A DNA stretch of 64,000 nt from Cryptomeria japonica (taxonomy: Eukaryota; Streptophyta; Pinopsida; Cupressales; Cupressaceae): NCBI RefSeq assembly GCF_030272615.1, contig NC_081414.1, positions 2,915,501 to 2,979,500 of the forward strand, written 5' to 3'. The translations under genes and the position numbers were made by a program. Below are positions 12,411 through 22,707 of the stretch, one piece after another (position 1 is the stretch's first letter; the number at the start of each line of letters is the position of its first letter). Below the pieces are notes generated by a model, which did no database searches, was not told where the DNA came from, and saw only the letters and a list, made by a program, of their open reading frames with translations.

Positions 12411-13806
12411 TGCCATGGCTACAATTGCTTCACTGATTGATCTACCTCCAAATGAGACCCACTATGAGTTCTTGGTGGATAACCTTTTGGTTCCTTCATA
12501 TGAAATCTTTCCTACTGAGATGATATGTGTCGTTGGTCCCAAGTCCTAGTTATATGGTTCCATTTTCACATACCTTCGTGACAATACCCTACTTCCTGAT
12601 CTATCAAATAACCAACATCGCACTTTCATTCGCCAATCCTCTCGATATGTCATTTTAGCTGATATCCTATATCGGCGAGGTCTAGATGGTACTCTTCTTA
12701 GATGTTTAGAAAGCGACGAAGCTCAGATTGCGTTACGTGAAGTACATGAAGGGATATGTGGTCCACATGCTAGTGGTCCTACCTTAGCCAAGAAACTCAT
12801 CAGGACTGGATATTACTGGCCCAATATGGAAAAAGACTCATATCACTTTGTCAAGAAATGTAAGCAATGTCAAATTCATGGAGACCTCGTCCATGCACCA
12901 GCGCAAGAACTTCAACCAATTGCATCTCCTTGGCCCTTTTGTCAGTGGGGACTTAATCTCATAGGCAAGATTCACCCTCCTTCTTCCAATGGTCATAAAT
13001 TCATTATCACTGCCACAAAATATTTCACAAAATGGATTGAAGTCGTGCCTCTCACACAAGTCACTGGAAAATAGATTGCTACGTTCATCCTCAACTATAT
13101 CATTTGTCGATACGGTATTCCTGTTTCCATTATCACTGATAACGGGCGTCCCTTAAAAAATCAAGATGTTCATGAACTCTGTGACCGCTTCCATATTTCT
13201 CATCATCTCTCCACGCCATATTATCCCCAAGGTAACGGTCAAGCTGAGGCATCTAATAAGACAATTCTTAAGATCCTAAAAAAGATAGTCGATGACGATG
13301 GCCATAATTGGCATATCCAACTTAATCCTACACTTTGGGCATACCGCACAAGTGTTCGCACACCTACAGGAGCTACACCCTATTCACTTGTCTATGACGC
13401 TGAAGCCATCTTGCCTATTGAGGTTGAGCTACCCTCTTTACGAGTCTCTTTGCAAAACATTATCAGTGATGAAGACTATAGGGTCTCTTGCTTACAAGAA
13501 CTTGAACTATTGGATGAACGAAGACAAACTGCTTTTAATCACCTCAAAGCTTATCAACAATGAATGAGTCACAGCTACAATCACAAGGTCAAGCCTTGCA
13601 CATTTGAGGTAGGTGATTTGGTTCTCAGAGAAAACCCCAAAAATCAGCAAGACAGAGAGAAGAAGGGCAAGTTTGAACCAGATTGGCTCGGTCCTTATAT
13701 CATTACAACAACATATGGATCTGGTGCATATCAACTCTCAACTATAGAAGGTGAACCTTTGGAGGATCCTATCAACAACATGCACCTTCGCAGGTTTTAC
13801 ACATAG
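12411..13806 (+). pseudogene. gypsy 1 integrase
   Basis: The HHCC zinc finger spans about 12740-12885 (VHEGICGPHASG with CKQC). In the catalytic core the first Asp is lost: WGLDLIG reads WGLNLIG, codon AAT at 12955-12957. The second Asp (ITDNGRPLKN, about 13133-13162) and the Glu (GQAEASNK, near 13238) remain. Stops lie at 12547, 13072 and 13561. The C-terminal GPYIITTTYGSGAYQL and MHLRRFYT end at the natural stop 13804-13806. Integrase inserts the cDNA into host chromatin, and this copy could not. Confidence 0.95.
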
Positions 13807-15472
13807 CTCTTCAGAGTATCCTAACTCAAAAAATACAAAAAAATTCAAAAAATTTCAAAAATACAAAAAAATTATAAAACAACAAAATCGTTACTTGGTG
13901 AAAACCTGGCAAACAGGTGCCTTGTGACACAAAAAAACATTGAAAAATCAAAAAAAGTAAAGAGAAATAATTTTGTCCAATGGTGAAAGGCAAGTACCAT
14001 GGTGAAAACTAGGTCACCAGTGCCATGTGTAGAGACATTGCTCCTCCCTCCTTCAGGATTCACTTTCATCCTTTCACTTTGCACACACTCACGACCAATT
14101 CATCCATAATAAACTTACCCATTCTCATCATGGCTTGTTATTGATCTACCTAAGATTGGTTTGTCATCCATAATAAATCAAATCTTATCTGTTGCTAAGG
14201 CAAATCCTACGTCTAGTGATGGGTGTGGAATTGAGAGCATCACATGTTTCAAGGAGTACAGTTTCTTCTAGCTTCCTTCAGTCTATCCGTGCACAATCCG
14301 CAATAAAGCAGCATCTGCATCGTCGATCCACAATAAAGTTTTGTCTTCTCCACAATAAAGTATCAGTTTCATTGATTCAGTCAGTTTCAGATGAGACACA
14401 GCAGCAACAATGGGCTTCAACAAATCAAATCTTTCAACAGACTCAGACAACATTATGGTTCAGTGCTATCTATCCTTTTTGTGAAAGTAAACATTGTGAC
14501 CACAATCAAATAAGACTTATACAAGTGACAAGAGACACTAAACTTGAGGACTACAGTGAATGTTGGTGTCGAGTCTTGGTTTTCTTTTGATTTTATCTTT
14601 TTGGTGACATGTCTTTTAGCTTTTCCAAGATGTCTCTGACTAGAGATTTTTATCTCCAGGATGTCTTTGACTAGAAAGGCGAGGATGGGGTATCGTCACC
14701 TATTTTTCTTTGCTATCTGTGGATTGTCTCTTAGTAATGCTATGAATTGTCCAAGGATATGAGGACACTGAGAGTCTAGTATGAACTGGGGCATTTCTTG
14801 TTTGCAACTGTCTTATCTCCATGCAAACGGGTACAATAACTTTCTGGGTCGAACATATGCCTCGATTGTCATAACCTACTTGCCATAATAAAGCTCAATG
14901 ATGATAATGCACAAGAAGCTCTTTCACTTTCATATCTTCTATCTTCCATCCTCCTTTCTTGATTGACTTCCATCATCCTTCTCGAGTCCGCGTAGCCTGC
15001 TATCACATGACTGAGCATAATGACACACCAAAAAAAACAAAAAACATTTGCATTTCATGTAGTTTGCACATGCATTACCACATATAAGCATTTCATACAT
15101 ACATATAGATATCACAACTGCATCACATCCTGCACACAACACCTGTTAGCACAATTTACATTTGCATTATCATATTCATCTGCATTACATACATTCACAT
15201 TTGCATTTGCATAACATATTCAAAACATAAAAGAACAAAAATATTGCATTTCATCATGTACATATTTGCATCCATATCATAAGCATCACATAAGAACATC
15301 TCATCACATAGGTACACATGCATATAGCTTCCGCAAAGATGAATCATCTCATATATATAATCAAAAGTGTCATGGTACAATGATGTCAAAATCATATGGC
15401 TATAATCACCCGCAGGTGTCTACATCATCATACAAAATGGTACAATACTGATACATAGGGAGCCCTCTATGG
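13807..15472 (+). other. gypsy 1 post-pol non-coding region
   Basis: A-rich runs (13826-13880) are followed by two TGGTGAAAAC-containing segments (about 13898 and 13999). Then comes sequence rich in CACAATAAAG, repeated ATGTCT(C/T)TGACTAGA near 14630-14675, and an AT-rich tract with recurrent ATTTGCATT near 15040-15210. The 132-codon frame at 14192-14590 shows no domain and I do not call it a gene. The right part is probably the 3' untranslated region of the antisense gene that ends at 15473. Confidence 0.6.
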
Positions 15473-17387
15473 CTATGATGAACTCCCTCCCTCGGAGCTG
15501 CCTGGCCTCGATGGAATCTGAGCCCCTGAAGGACCCACCCCAGGATCATCCCTCATGTCCCCTCTCTCTGGTGGTGGTGGAGGACCCATAACCCCACCGC
15601 TAGATGCCTGTCTCCTCCAGCTCCCTCCCGTAGCTGTTGCTGTCCGCGATGGTCTATGGAAGCTCCTCGCCCGCTGATCCGCTGGCACTACACCATAATA
15701 GAGATCCCGCCAGTAGCCTATCTCCTCCCTTGCCCGTAGGACATAGGCATATCCAGCCCCTATGTCCTCTGTCGCCTGCCTCCCAGCCCTCAGTGTTGTC
15801 TCAGCCTCTGTGTAGCGCTGAATGGCCTAGTCCTGCTCCCGCTCAGTATCTTTGAGCCGCCTCCTGAGTCTATCCCTCTCCCTCTCTAGGTCCTGGATCT
15901 CATCTGCCTGTCCCTGGCAGATCTTCCTCAGCTCCGTCAACTCATCCTCCTCTGCATCAGCCCCCTTTGGCTCCGCTTGTGGCTCCCCCTGTACAGGTGC
16001 CTGCCCCTGTGCCTGTGCCTATACTGGTGGCTATACCTGTCCCTATCCCTACACCTGTCTGGGACTCTGTGCTACTGGCACCTGTAGCAGTAATCCACCG
16101 CGACCCCTCACCACTCGAGCCTGTCTGTCCTCTCCACCCTCCTTCCATGGTGCCACCCTCCTCTCTCCAATTGCCCCCCTCCTCCTCTGTCGGCCTCTCC
16201 CCCCATTATCTCCATCATCATCACCATCCCCACCACCATCTCCATCTAGTAGCTCTCCTGGATCCGTCAGGCGTGGGAATGGATGCTCGACCCAATATGT
16301 TGTGTACTCTACATCCATGTCGGCATCCTCAATCTCTGGCCATATGTCCCAGGGTAGGGGCATCATCTCTACTAGTTGTGTAATAGCCTAATCATATGAT
16401 GGTAATGGCCCAAACTGTGCCTGATCCTTGACAGTCTGTGCATACATGCCTGAACCCCGTGGCATCCGCTGGATCCTGCCGAACTGCCTGCCCACCCTGT
16501 CCACTAGCTGCCTCTCCAGTACATAGGGCATTCGCCCAATCAGATACCTGCTTTGGAAGGTGTAGGGTAGCTCTACCGCATCATCCTCCCACTTCTCACA
16601 TCCCAGGTATGGCCTTCATATAACCATATCAATGTCATCAATAACCTACCGCTAGTGCTCTAACCTGTCAATCCGTGGCTGTGAGGTGATCATGTCGTAC
16701 AAATGCATGAAACTGCGTCCGTGACCTCTGCCCCTAAAGTGTATCAGTCTCATCACTAGTAGATGCTCATAGGCCCACACTTGTAACAATGTGACCCCGC
16801 AGCCCAATCCCACTGACCCATGGTACACAAACTGATGCAGCTCATAATATAGGTGTGCCAGCACACACGGTCCCCAGGTATATCTGGTGTGCTGTTACCA
16901 GTGTCTCCAATGTGCTCCCCCAGCCCACAACCAACCCTCGTGTTGCTCTATTGGGACACAATAACCCACTGATCGCTCCTCCTATCATCGCTGGTAGTGC
17001 CAATCCTGTCTGTGTCATGGTATCCCATGCCACATGCCCTGCCCTCATCTTCAGTCTTGGGTCCTGGAACACTCATCTCAGGGCCTCCCTGTCTCCATCT
17101 CGATCATAGGGAATCAGCTCCCCATCGATCAGTATCCTCAAAATCCTGTATACATCCTCGAGGGTGACTGTCATCTCCCCCATCGGTAAATGAAAGGTGC
17201 AAGTCTCGGAGTGCCACCTCTCCGCCAGTGCAGTCAGGAGTCCCATGTTCGCCCGAAACTCAGGCACATACAAAATATGTCTCAGACCCATAGCCTCAAT
17301 AGCCGCTTGGTCCTTGAAGGTCAGCTCAGGTTGCAACCTCTGAGTCGACGGGAATCTTTCCCGTGACTCCAACATAGGCAAATACTC

Positions 17388-18200
17388 CTGCAATCAAACA
17401 AATCAATCATGTTAGTCATAGTGGCATTCACTGTTCATCACAAAATGCTACTTTTTATCTAAGTGCATATGGTACTCTATCCTAGTGACACTCACTGTTC
17501 ATCACAAAGTGCTGCTCATATTTTAGTACTCCCTGTTCATCACAAAGTACTATATCTTGGTACTCACTGTTCATCACAAAGTGCCTTGATCTATCCTATC
17601 CTAGGGCCTCTACTTGAGTGAATCCTCTTAAGTAGTTTCCTAATTGGCAACGTATGTTCTATCATAGAATTGTCAATCCTAGCCCTATTTGCAATCATAG
17701 TCTTCCTTAGAGGACCTGCTTGAGTGTATCCTTTCAGCAACTTATCCAATCGACAGCGTATGTTCATCACAGAATTGCCGATTTGACCTAGAAGACACAA
17801 CTTCACATTTTTGGACACAAATGCGCTTTCCTGACATAAACGCGCTTGTAGACTGCATAAACGCGCTTGTTTTACATAGGCGCGCCTAAATGACACAGAT
17901 GTGCCTATGCTCTGCATAGATGCGCCTGGGCGACACAAACGTGCCTGCCTAGCATAGACGCGCCTACACAGCATAGACGCGGCCACATTTTGCAAAGACA
18001 CGTTTTCTAGCATAGACGCGCTTGACACAAACACAGACACGCTTGGCGAGCACAGATGCGCCTGGCACCAACACAGACGCGCCTGGACATTTTTGACATT
18101 TTTTTTGGACCCTATTCTAAGCGCATTTATTACCCTAGCTAGCATGCATTAATGACAACAATAAATGCATCAAAGTACGAGGAGGTTTTGCGGTACTTAC
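17388..18200 (-). other. Intron of the gypsy 1 antisense gene (813 bp)
   Basis: The donor is GTAAGT at 18200-18195. The acceptor is a T-rich tract then GATTGCAG, ending at 17388. Reading through the donor meets a stop within about 25 codons, so splicing is needed to reach exon 2. The intron holds a motif array (17810-18090), a duplicated segment of about 70-80 bp at a spacing of about 110 bp (17610-17690 and 17722-17792), and four copies of CACTGTTCATCACAAAGTGC at 17429, 17493, 17531 and 17564. Confidence 0.8.
17810..18090 (-). repeat. GCGTCTGTGT motif array C in the antisense intron
   Basis: On the minus strand at least twelve copies of GCGCGTCTGTGT and close variants (GCGCATCTATGC, GCGTGTCTGTGT, GCACGTTTGTGT) occur every 15-35 bp. 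This is the motif of arrays A and B in the 5' leader, but on the opposite strand. Relative to the antisense transcript it therefore reads the same way as in the sense leader. The array gives accidental ARLC-repeat open frames, which I do not treat as protein. Confidence 0.85.
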
Positions 18201-18314
18201 CGGCTCTCCTGCTTCTGCTGGCCTCTGGAATCGGCGAACGTGGTCGAATCTGTGAACCAAAGCCATTGTTGCTGACTGCTGCTGCTCTATTTTCACTCTG
18301 CACTCTGCTCTCAT
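18201..18314 (-). other. Exon 1 of the gypsy 1 antisense PMD gene
   Basis: The ATG at 18314 is in frame with a second ATG at 18266 that has a purine-rich context (ACAATGGC). The second may be the real start, because the TATA box lies only about 45 bp from the first. The exon is open to GAGCCG at 18201 and is followed by a consensus donor GTAAGT at 18200-18195. Confidence 0.75.
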
Positions 18315-18356
18315 GGATGTGTAGATGACAATGAGGATGTATTTCCCTCGTGATCT

Positions 18357-18365
18357 CTCTTATAG
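18357..18365 (-). promoter_or_regulatory. TATA box of the gypsy 1 antisense gene
   Basis: Minus-strand CTATAAGAG lies about 45 bp upstream of the first ATG and about 95 bp upstream of the second. It is outside the LTR, so the antisense gene appears to have its own promoter within the internal region. Confidence 0.55.
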
Positions 18366-18593
18366 ACAACCCTAGCCCTAGCCCTCGTTTCCCGAGTCAG
18401 TCTTCATTATCCCGTGACTTTGTCACTCTATCCGGTCAGTCCATTCTAACCTTTCTTTCTTATTGAGAGATTGTCTGCGATCTTTTTAGACATTTTTTCA
18501 TCCAATCTCTCGAGGGGGCATATCATTCCCATCTTGGGGCAACTTTGTATCAGTTCATCTTATCTTCTTTGAAACAACGTGACAAGCCGCATT

Positions 18594-18612
18594 GTCTTAA
18601 AGAGGGGCAAAA
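18594..18612 (+). promoter_or_regulatory. Polypurine tract of gypsy 1
   Basis: TCTTAAAGAGGGGCAAAA ends immediately before the TG of the 3' LTR. This is where plus-strand DNA synthesis is primed in LTR elements. Confidence 0.8.
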
Positions 18613-19389
18613 TGTAGACACCCAAAATTGTCCAATCTAATTAAATAAATATCATTATTTATTTAATTATTATAAGCTTAATTCTTCTATTAATTAAATA
18701 AATCTTTATTTATTTAATTAATTCATTTAACCTCTTCTAGCCTTATTTCTCATTTAAATAAATACATTTATTTATTTAAATTATCCTTTTCCTAAATTAA
18801 ATAAATATCTTATTTATTTAATTATCCCACTTCTTCTATTAATTAAATAAATCTTTATTTATTTAATTAATTCATTAACCTTTTCTACCCATGACACATG
18901 TCATTCATCTCTTAATTCATACACTACCTACCCCTTTCATTATTTTATTATTTCTTTTACCTACCTTCTAATCATAGCCGACCTCCTTTTACACCTCTCA
19001 ATCTTATCCCTCCATTTCATATAGTGTCTTCTATATAAGGAGATGCTTCCTTCATTATCAAACCCTAGCTAGCTAACTACTTGATCAATTGACTACTTGG
19101 CATATGCGATTCTACTTGCAACCACATTCTGTTCTTTGTTGAGCTCTTGTGCACATAAAATCTGAGAGCAAATATATCAAGCAAGATCAATGGAGATAGG
19201 AATAATAGAGATCCAAACCCTATTGGACATGTGATGGTATAATCTTTGTGATTTCATTTGATTTGCATTGTCTTAGGTAATCTTCATATGTTATGGTGGA
19301 TCTTTGTTGTTGTTAGGCTAGGGTTTTGTGGTTGAATTCATTTAGCCTTTCAATATCGTTATTATAGTTATCCATTTTCACCGTAAATA
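18613..19389 (+). repeat. gypsy 1 3' LTR (777 bp)
   Basis: Direct copy of 3275-4051 with the same length and about 20 substitutions, mostly transitions. The final dinucleotide has changed from CA to TA. Confidence 0.95.
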
Positions 19390-19394
19390 CTTTG
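19390..19394. repeat. Target site duplication CTTTG, right copy (gypsy 1)
   Basis: Matches 3270-3274. After it the 3' untranslated region of copia 1 resumes. Confidence 0.95.
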
Positions 19395-19424
19395 TATATT
19401 GTCATCAATGCCAAAGGGGGAGAT
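19395..19424 (+). promoter_or_regulatory. copia 1 3' end with polypurine tract
   Basis: TATATTGTCATCAATGCC is followed by the tract AAAGGGGGAGAT, directly before the LTR start TGTTGG. The mirror-image arrangement is seen in copia 2 at 38762-38783. Confidence 0.85.
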
Positions 19425-21925
19425 TGTTGGCATTTGTGCAGAGTATATTGACATGATGATATTATGTTGTCATTGATGTCAATATACAGGAGAGTGAACC
19501 GACAATATGCTGAAAAGTGAACCGGTATAATGTGGTGAACTAGTATATGTGCAAAGAAGTCAACAGGTATATTGAAGCTAAGCAGCTGGTAAAGAGAACC
19601 GGTGTAGCGGTATAAACGGGTATATGAGCAATAGGTGAAGCGGTATGTTTGTCCAAGTGAACCGGTATGATGGAATGTGAATCGACATATGGAATGTGTC
19701 GTGCTCTATGAAGTGTACTTGTACCTGCAAACACAATACACTCAATAAGTCATTACAAGCATGGTTAGAAGATTTAAATCAAAGAAAGACAAAACCATAG
19801 CTAATTGACTTATTGCCTCCTAGTAAATGCGAGTATGAAAAATGCTCTCAGATTGGATTATACAAAATTCAGTGACTTGACTACACTTAGATGGAGGATT
19901 TGAATGATGCAAATGCATGATCTCAGCAAGAATAACATGATTAAGCTACATGAATGATTGATCTAGCATGATTAAGCTAAGATTTAAGCTAAAATTGAGC
20001 ATGATAACATTGCTAAAACTGATAAACTATAAGCTAGATGCCTATAGTAATAATGCATAAGACGAGAATGAGATGGAATCCATATTGGTCAAAATGAGGT
20101 CTATTTATAGGATTTTCCAAGGCTAGGGGTGAGTTGGCAAGAATCAACGGTTGAGATTGATCTAAAGATATCAATGGTTAAATTGGAGGAGATGGCAAAG
20201 GGGTTGGATTAAAGGGAACATTTGTCATCTCTATGGTGACAAGTGTCAAGAGGCTTCTAGAAGGAGTGGGATGAAAGGGAACATGGTGGTAGGTAGAATG
20301 GGTTAGGTTTAGGAGTGGTAGAAGTTAGGAGCATTTGAATTTAAAAATTCAAATAATATGAAAAGGCTAATTAATCTCAACAACTCATAATTGATTTGCT
20401 TTAATTAATTAGGGGATTAGAATAAATGATTTTGGATGAGAGAATTAATTAATTTGAATTAATTAATTAAAGGGGTGAAATGAACCTATTTAATAAATCC
20501 TTAGATTTATTAATAAGTAGATGAAAAGGGAAATTTAATCAAATTGCTTAGTGAATTCAATTAAATTGGGGAGGAGGATTGATTAAATAATTGCTTATTT
20601 AATTAATTATCTTCAGACCATTTTTAGGTGTATACAGAATGTTTTCAAGTAAGGCTTAATATGGTATGACTATCGGTTGGTAGTCTTAGCTTAAGGGTTT
20701 CCGGTTGAAGTGTTCCAAGCCTGTGTGTTTCAACCGATGACATTGTGTGATGAGCTAGCATTGTAATCAAGATCAGATCGTGTTGCCACCTCAACCTTGT
20801 GCGCGTGAAGGATCTTGCATGAAGGAGATTGATCCTATCTGCCTCGGGAATGTGCGAAGTCCCTGTAAACAATGGAGAATGCGTGATGGGTTATCGCCTC
20901 CATGAAATGGTGAAGAACGAATGATGGAGAATATCTTGAGATCTATTCAAGACCGTTGTATTCAAATGCAAAGTGTTCAATGGCCAGGATTGAACCGCCT
21001 AAATTTCTTAACCTAAATGTTTAGGGTTTAGGCTACTGACCTATCTGTTTCCTATAAGGTCGATTTTGTGTTTCATACTGAGGTTGTTGGCAAATGGTGT
21101 GTGTGTATCTAAGTGCAGAGATACGTGATTATTGCCAGACCAGACGAGATAAGAGGATTGATTCCTACATAGTGTGTATGCAGAAGGAAGGAACTTAAGT
21201 GGATATGTATTAGGCATTGAGTGCTATTATCAGATCATTGTAATATCTGTTGATCTTTAACCACTTCAACAGTTGGAAAATCCCTTAACCGGGTAGCTTT
21301 AACCAGCTTGATGAAAATCCTTTAACATGGTGCCTCAAACTCATTGAGTTCTTGAAATCCTCTAACAAGGTAACCTCTAATAGGGTTTAACCCTTAACCG
21401 GGTATTTAGCCATCCCTTAACCGGGTGATCTCTAATAGGATCGGTTCCTAATAGAACCCATTGTAACAGTCTTAATCGGACTAGGCTCCTAACAGAGCGG
21501 ACTTCTAAAGAGTTCAAAAGAAGCTTGTGGGTATTCATCCCCATCGTGGTTTTTCCTAGTTGGGTTTCCACGTGAAAAATCTGGGTGTCATGTGTAGTAT
21601 TTTTCATGTGATGATTTAAGTGATTTGTGTCTAAAGGTAAGTCATGCTGAGCTAGCTGTTATTATATTTCTGATGATAGATTACCTAATCATGCATAAGG
21701 TTGAAAAGGAAGTGTAGTATTAAATTGAGTGGAAAGCTAAGTGATTAACCGGTTAATGCTTGTCACAGTCATTCTTAGCTTTACCGGTTGCACTCTGTTT
21801 CAGACCGGTGTTACTGTCTGTCAGACATTTGCAGTGTTTGCAGTCAAACCGGTTCGGGAAAGTTTTTGTGACTGTACTGATTCACCCCCCCCTCTCAGTA
21901 CCGGTTTGGTACTTATTATTCATCA
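19425..21925 (+). repeat. copia 1 3' LTR, interrupted by a solo LTR
   Basis: It starts TGTTGGCATTTG after the polypurine tract. It is rich in AACCGGT and TTAACCGGG phrases. Near the end it has a C-run (21885-21892) followed by CTCTCAGT, as in the copia 2 LTR, and then ends most likely at CATCA (21925). Without the 945-bp insertion it is about 1.56 kb. The right end is inferred because the other LTR is outside the window. Confidence 0.75.
19692..20641 (-). mobile_element. Solo LTR A (19697-20636) with GAATG duplication
   Basis: A 940-bp segment that begins TGTCGTGC and ends TATACA on the + strand. It is flanked by GAATG at 19692-19696 and 20637-20641. A minus-strand TATA box (CCTATAAATAG, about 20101-20115) suggests the LTR reads on the minus strand. 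The terminal TGTATACACCTAAAAATGG matches solo LTR C. There is no internal domain, so it is the remnant left by recombination between two LTRs. Confidence 0.9.
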
Positions 21926-22707
21926 TTGAGTTATCACAAGGCAATGAAAGAATTTATTGTAGGTTAGACAGATTTATGTCAATAAGGACTACTTTAGTTT
22001 TGACAAAATAAATATGGTTGCATTGTGAAGGTGTACCCTTATACTTTATTTGACAATCAATTTATCCAAGTGAACATACTAATGAACAACATGGTTAGTA
22101 ATGCGTGTAAAAGATATAACAATTGCATACTTAATACAAACTTTCTACAAGATGAAGATTGCAATAATGCTATTTCCATGCTTAGAGAAATAAATAAATG
22201 GATTTTAAAGGACAAAACTATCATTGAAATATTGGAACACAATGTTAGTGGATGGAAAGTAATTTATCAAACCAAATGGAAGAAAAGAGATATGGATAGT
22301 AGGAAAGTAGCTTGGATGGTCTTAATGGGAAGCTTTTGGAGGCTGCAGCGAATATGCAGAATGGTCCTACCAATATGATCCTAAATGAAGAATTGATAAT
22401 GGCAAAATATTCCTTGATAAAACTATAGACCAATAAAATCCAAGGCATTAAAGTAAGGGATAAAATGAATTGGCTAAGGAATGGAGACAAAGGTTCCAAA
22501 TTATTTTTTAGGTTCATAAAAATTAAAGAAGAGAGAAGATAGACAATGTATGGGTAGAGGAAAAGCTTGTTTATGACTAGGAGGATATTAAGAAACCATT
22601 CCTTGGAATCTAGAAAAATCTCTTCTCTTCTTAAGGTAATAACTCCAATTGTCAAGATGTAACTATTTTTTGTAAATAATGAATTTCTAGGAAACTAAGG
22701 AGGACAT
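21926..22707 (+). pseudogene. L1-type LINE fragment (endonuclease end to start of RT)
   Basis: Translation gives QGNERIYCRLDRFMS near 21940-21985, like the end of a LINE endonuclease. It then gives a linker with FLQDEDCNNAISMLREINKW (about 22140-22200). In another frame comes DKMNWLRNGDKGSKLFFRF near 22460-22520, a typical plant L1 segment just ahead of the RT domain. Stops and frame changes break it. It is cut on the left by copia 1 and on the right by the probable gypsy 4 LTR. Confidence 0.6.

Larger units (their letters stand above)
15473..18314 (-). pseudogene. Antisense spliced gene in gypsy 1: plant mobile domain (PMD) protein
   Basis: The gene lies opposite to gag-pol, between integrase and the 3' LTR. 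Exon 1 is 18314-18201, an intron with GT..AG ends is 18200-17388, and exon 2 runs 17387-15473. The exons join in phase. Exon 2 carries the PMD fold: FRANMGLLTALAERWHSE, TFHLPMGEMTVTLEDVYRIL, then after damage the YTWGPCVLAHLYYEL and VTLLQVWAYEHL segments (to about 16680). Downstream are an acidic segment, a charged coiled coil (about 15835-15955) and a proline/serine-rich tail. Breaks: TGA at 17073-17075, a frameshift near 16860-16920, and stops near 16652, 16388 and 15828. PMD proteins are known both as host proteins and in mobile elements, and extra antisense genes are known in some Tat elements. The function here is unknown. Confidence 0.8.
3275..19389 (+). mobile_element. gypsy 1: complete Ty3/gypsy Tat-type LTR retrotransposon
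   Basis: A 16.1-kb element bounded by two direct 777-bp LTRs and a CTTTG duplication, inserted in the 3' untranslated region of copia 1. The order is LTR, primer site, long leader, gag, protease with G-patch-like motif, RT, RNase H, a second RNase H, integrase, an antisense gene, polypurine tract, LTR. The second RNase H between the first one and integrase is the hallmark of the Tat lineage. The LTRs differ at about 20 positions by eye, so the copy is not recent. Coding regions carry stops, frameshifts and lost catalytic residues, so it is not autonomous now. Confidence 0.95.

Noticed and set aside
14192-14590. 132-codon plus-strand frame after gypsy 1 integrase
   Set aside because: No known domain, unusual composition and no counterpart recognised in the other Tat elements.
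15957-16391. Plus-strand proline/serine-rich frames across the antisense gene
   Set aside because: They are the complement of the acidic, glycine-rich and coiled-coil part of the antisense exon.
17429-17584. Four spaced CACTGTTCATCACAAAGTGC copies, considered as a CRISPR-like array
   Set aside because: Irregular spacing, degenerate copies and a plant retrotransposon intron context.
17591-18145. Minus-strand 184-codon frame with ARLC peptide repeats, echoed by the frame at 4118-4399
   Set aside because: Both are translations of the GCGTCTGTGT motif arrays. The first lies inside the antisense intron and the second in the leader.
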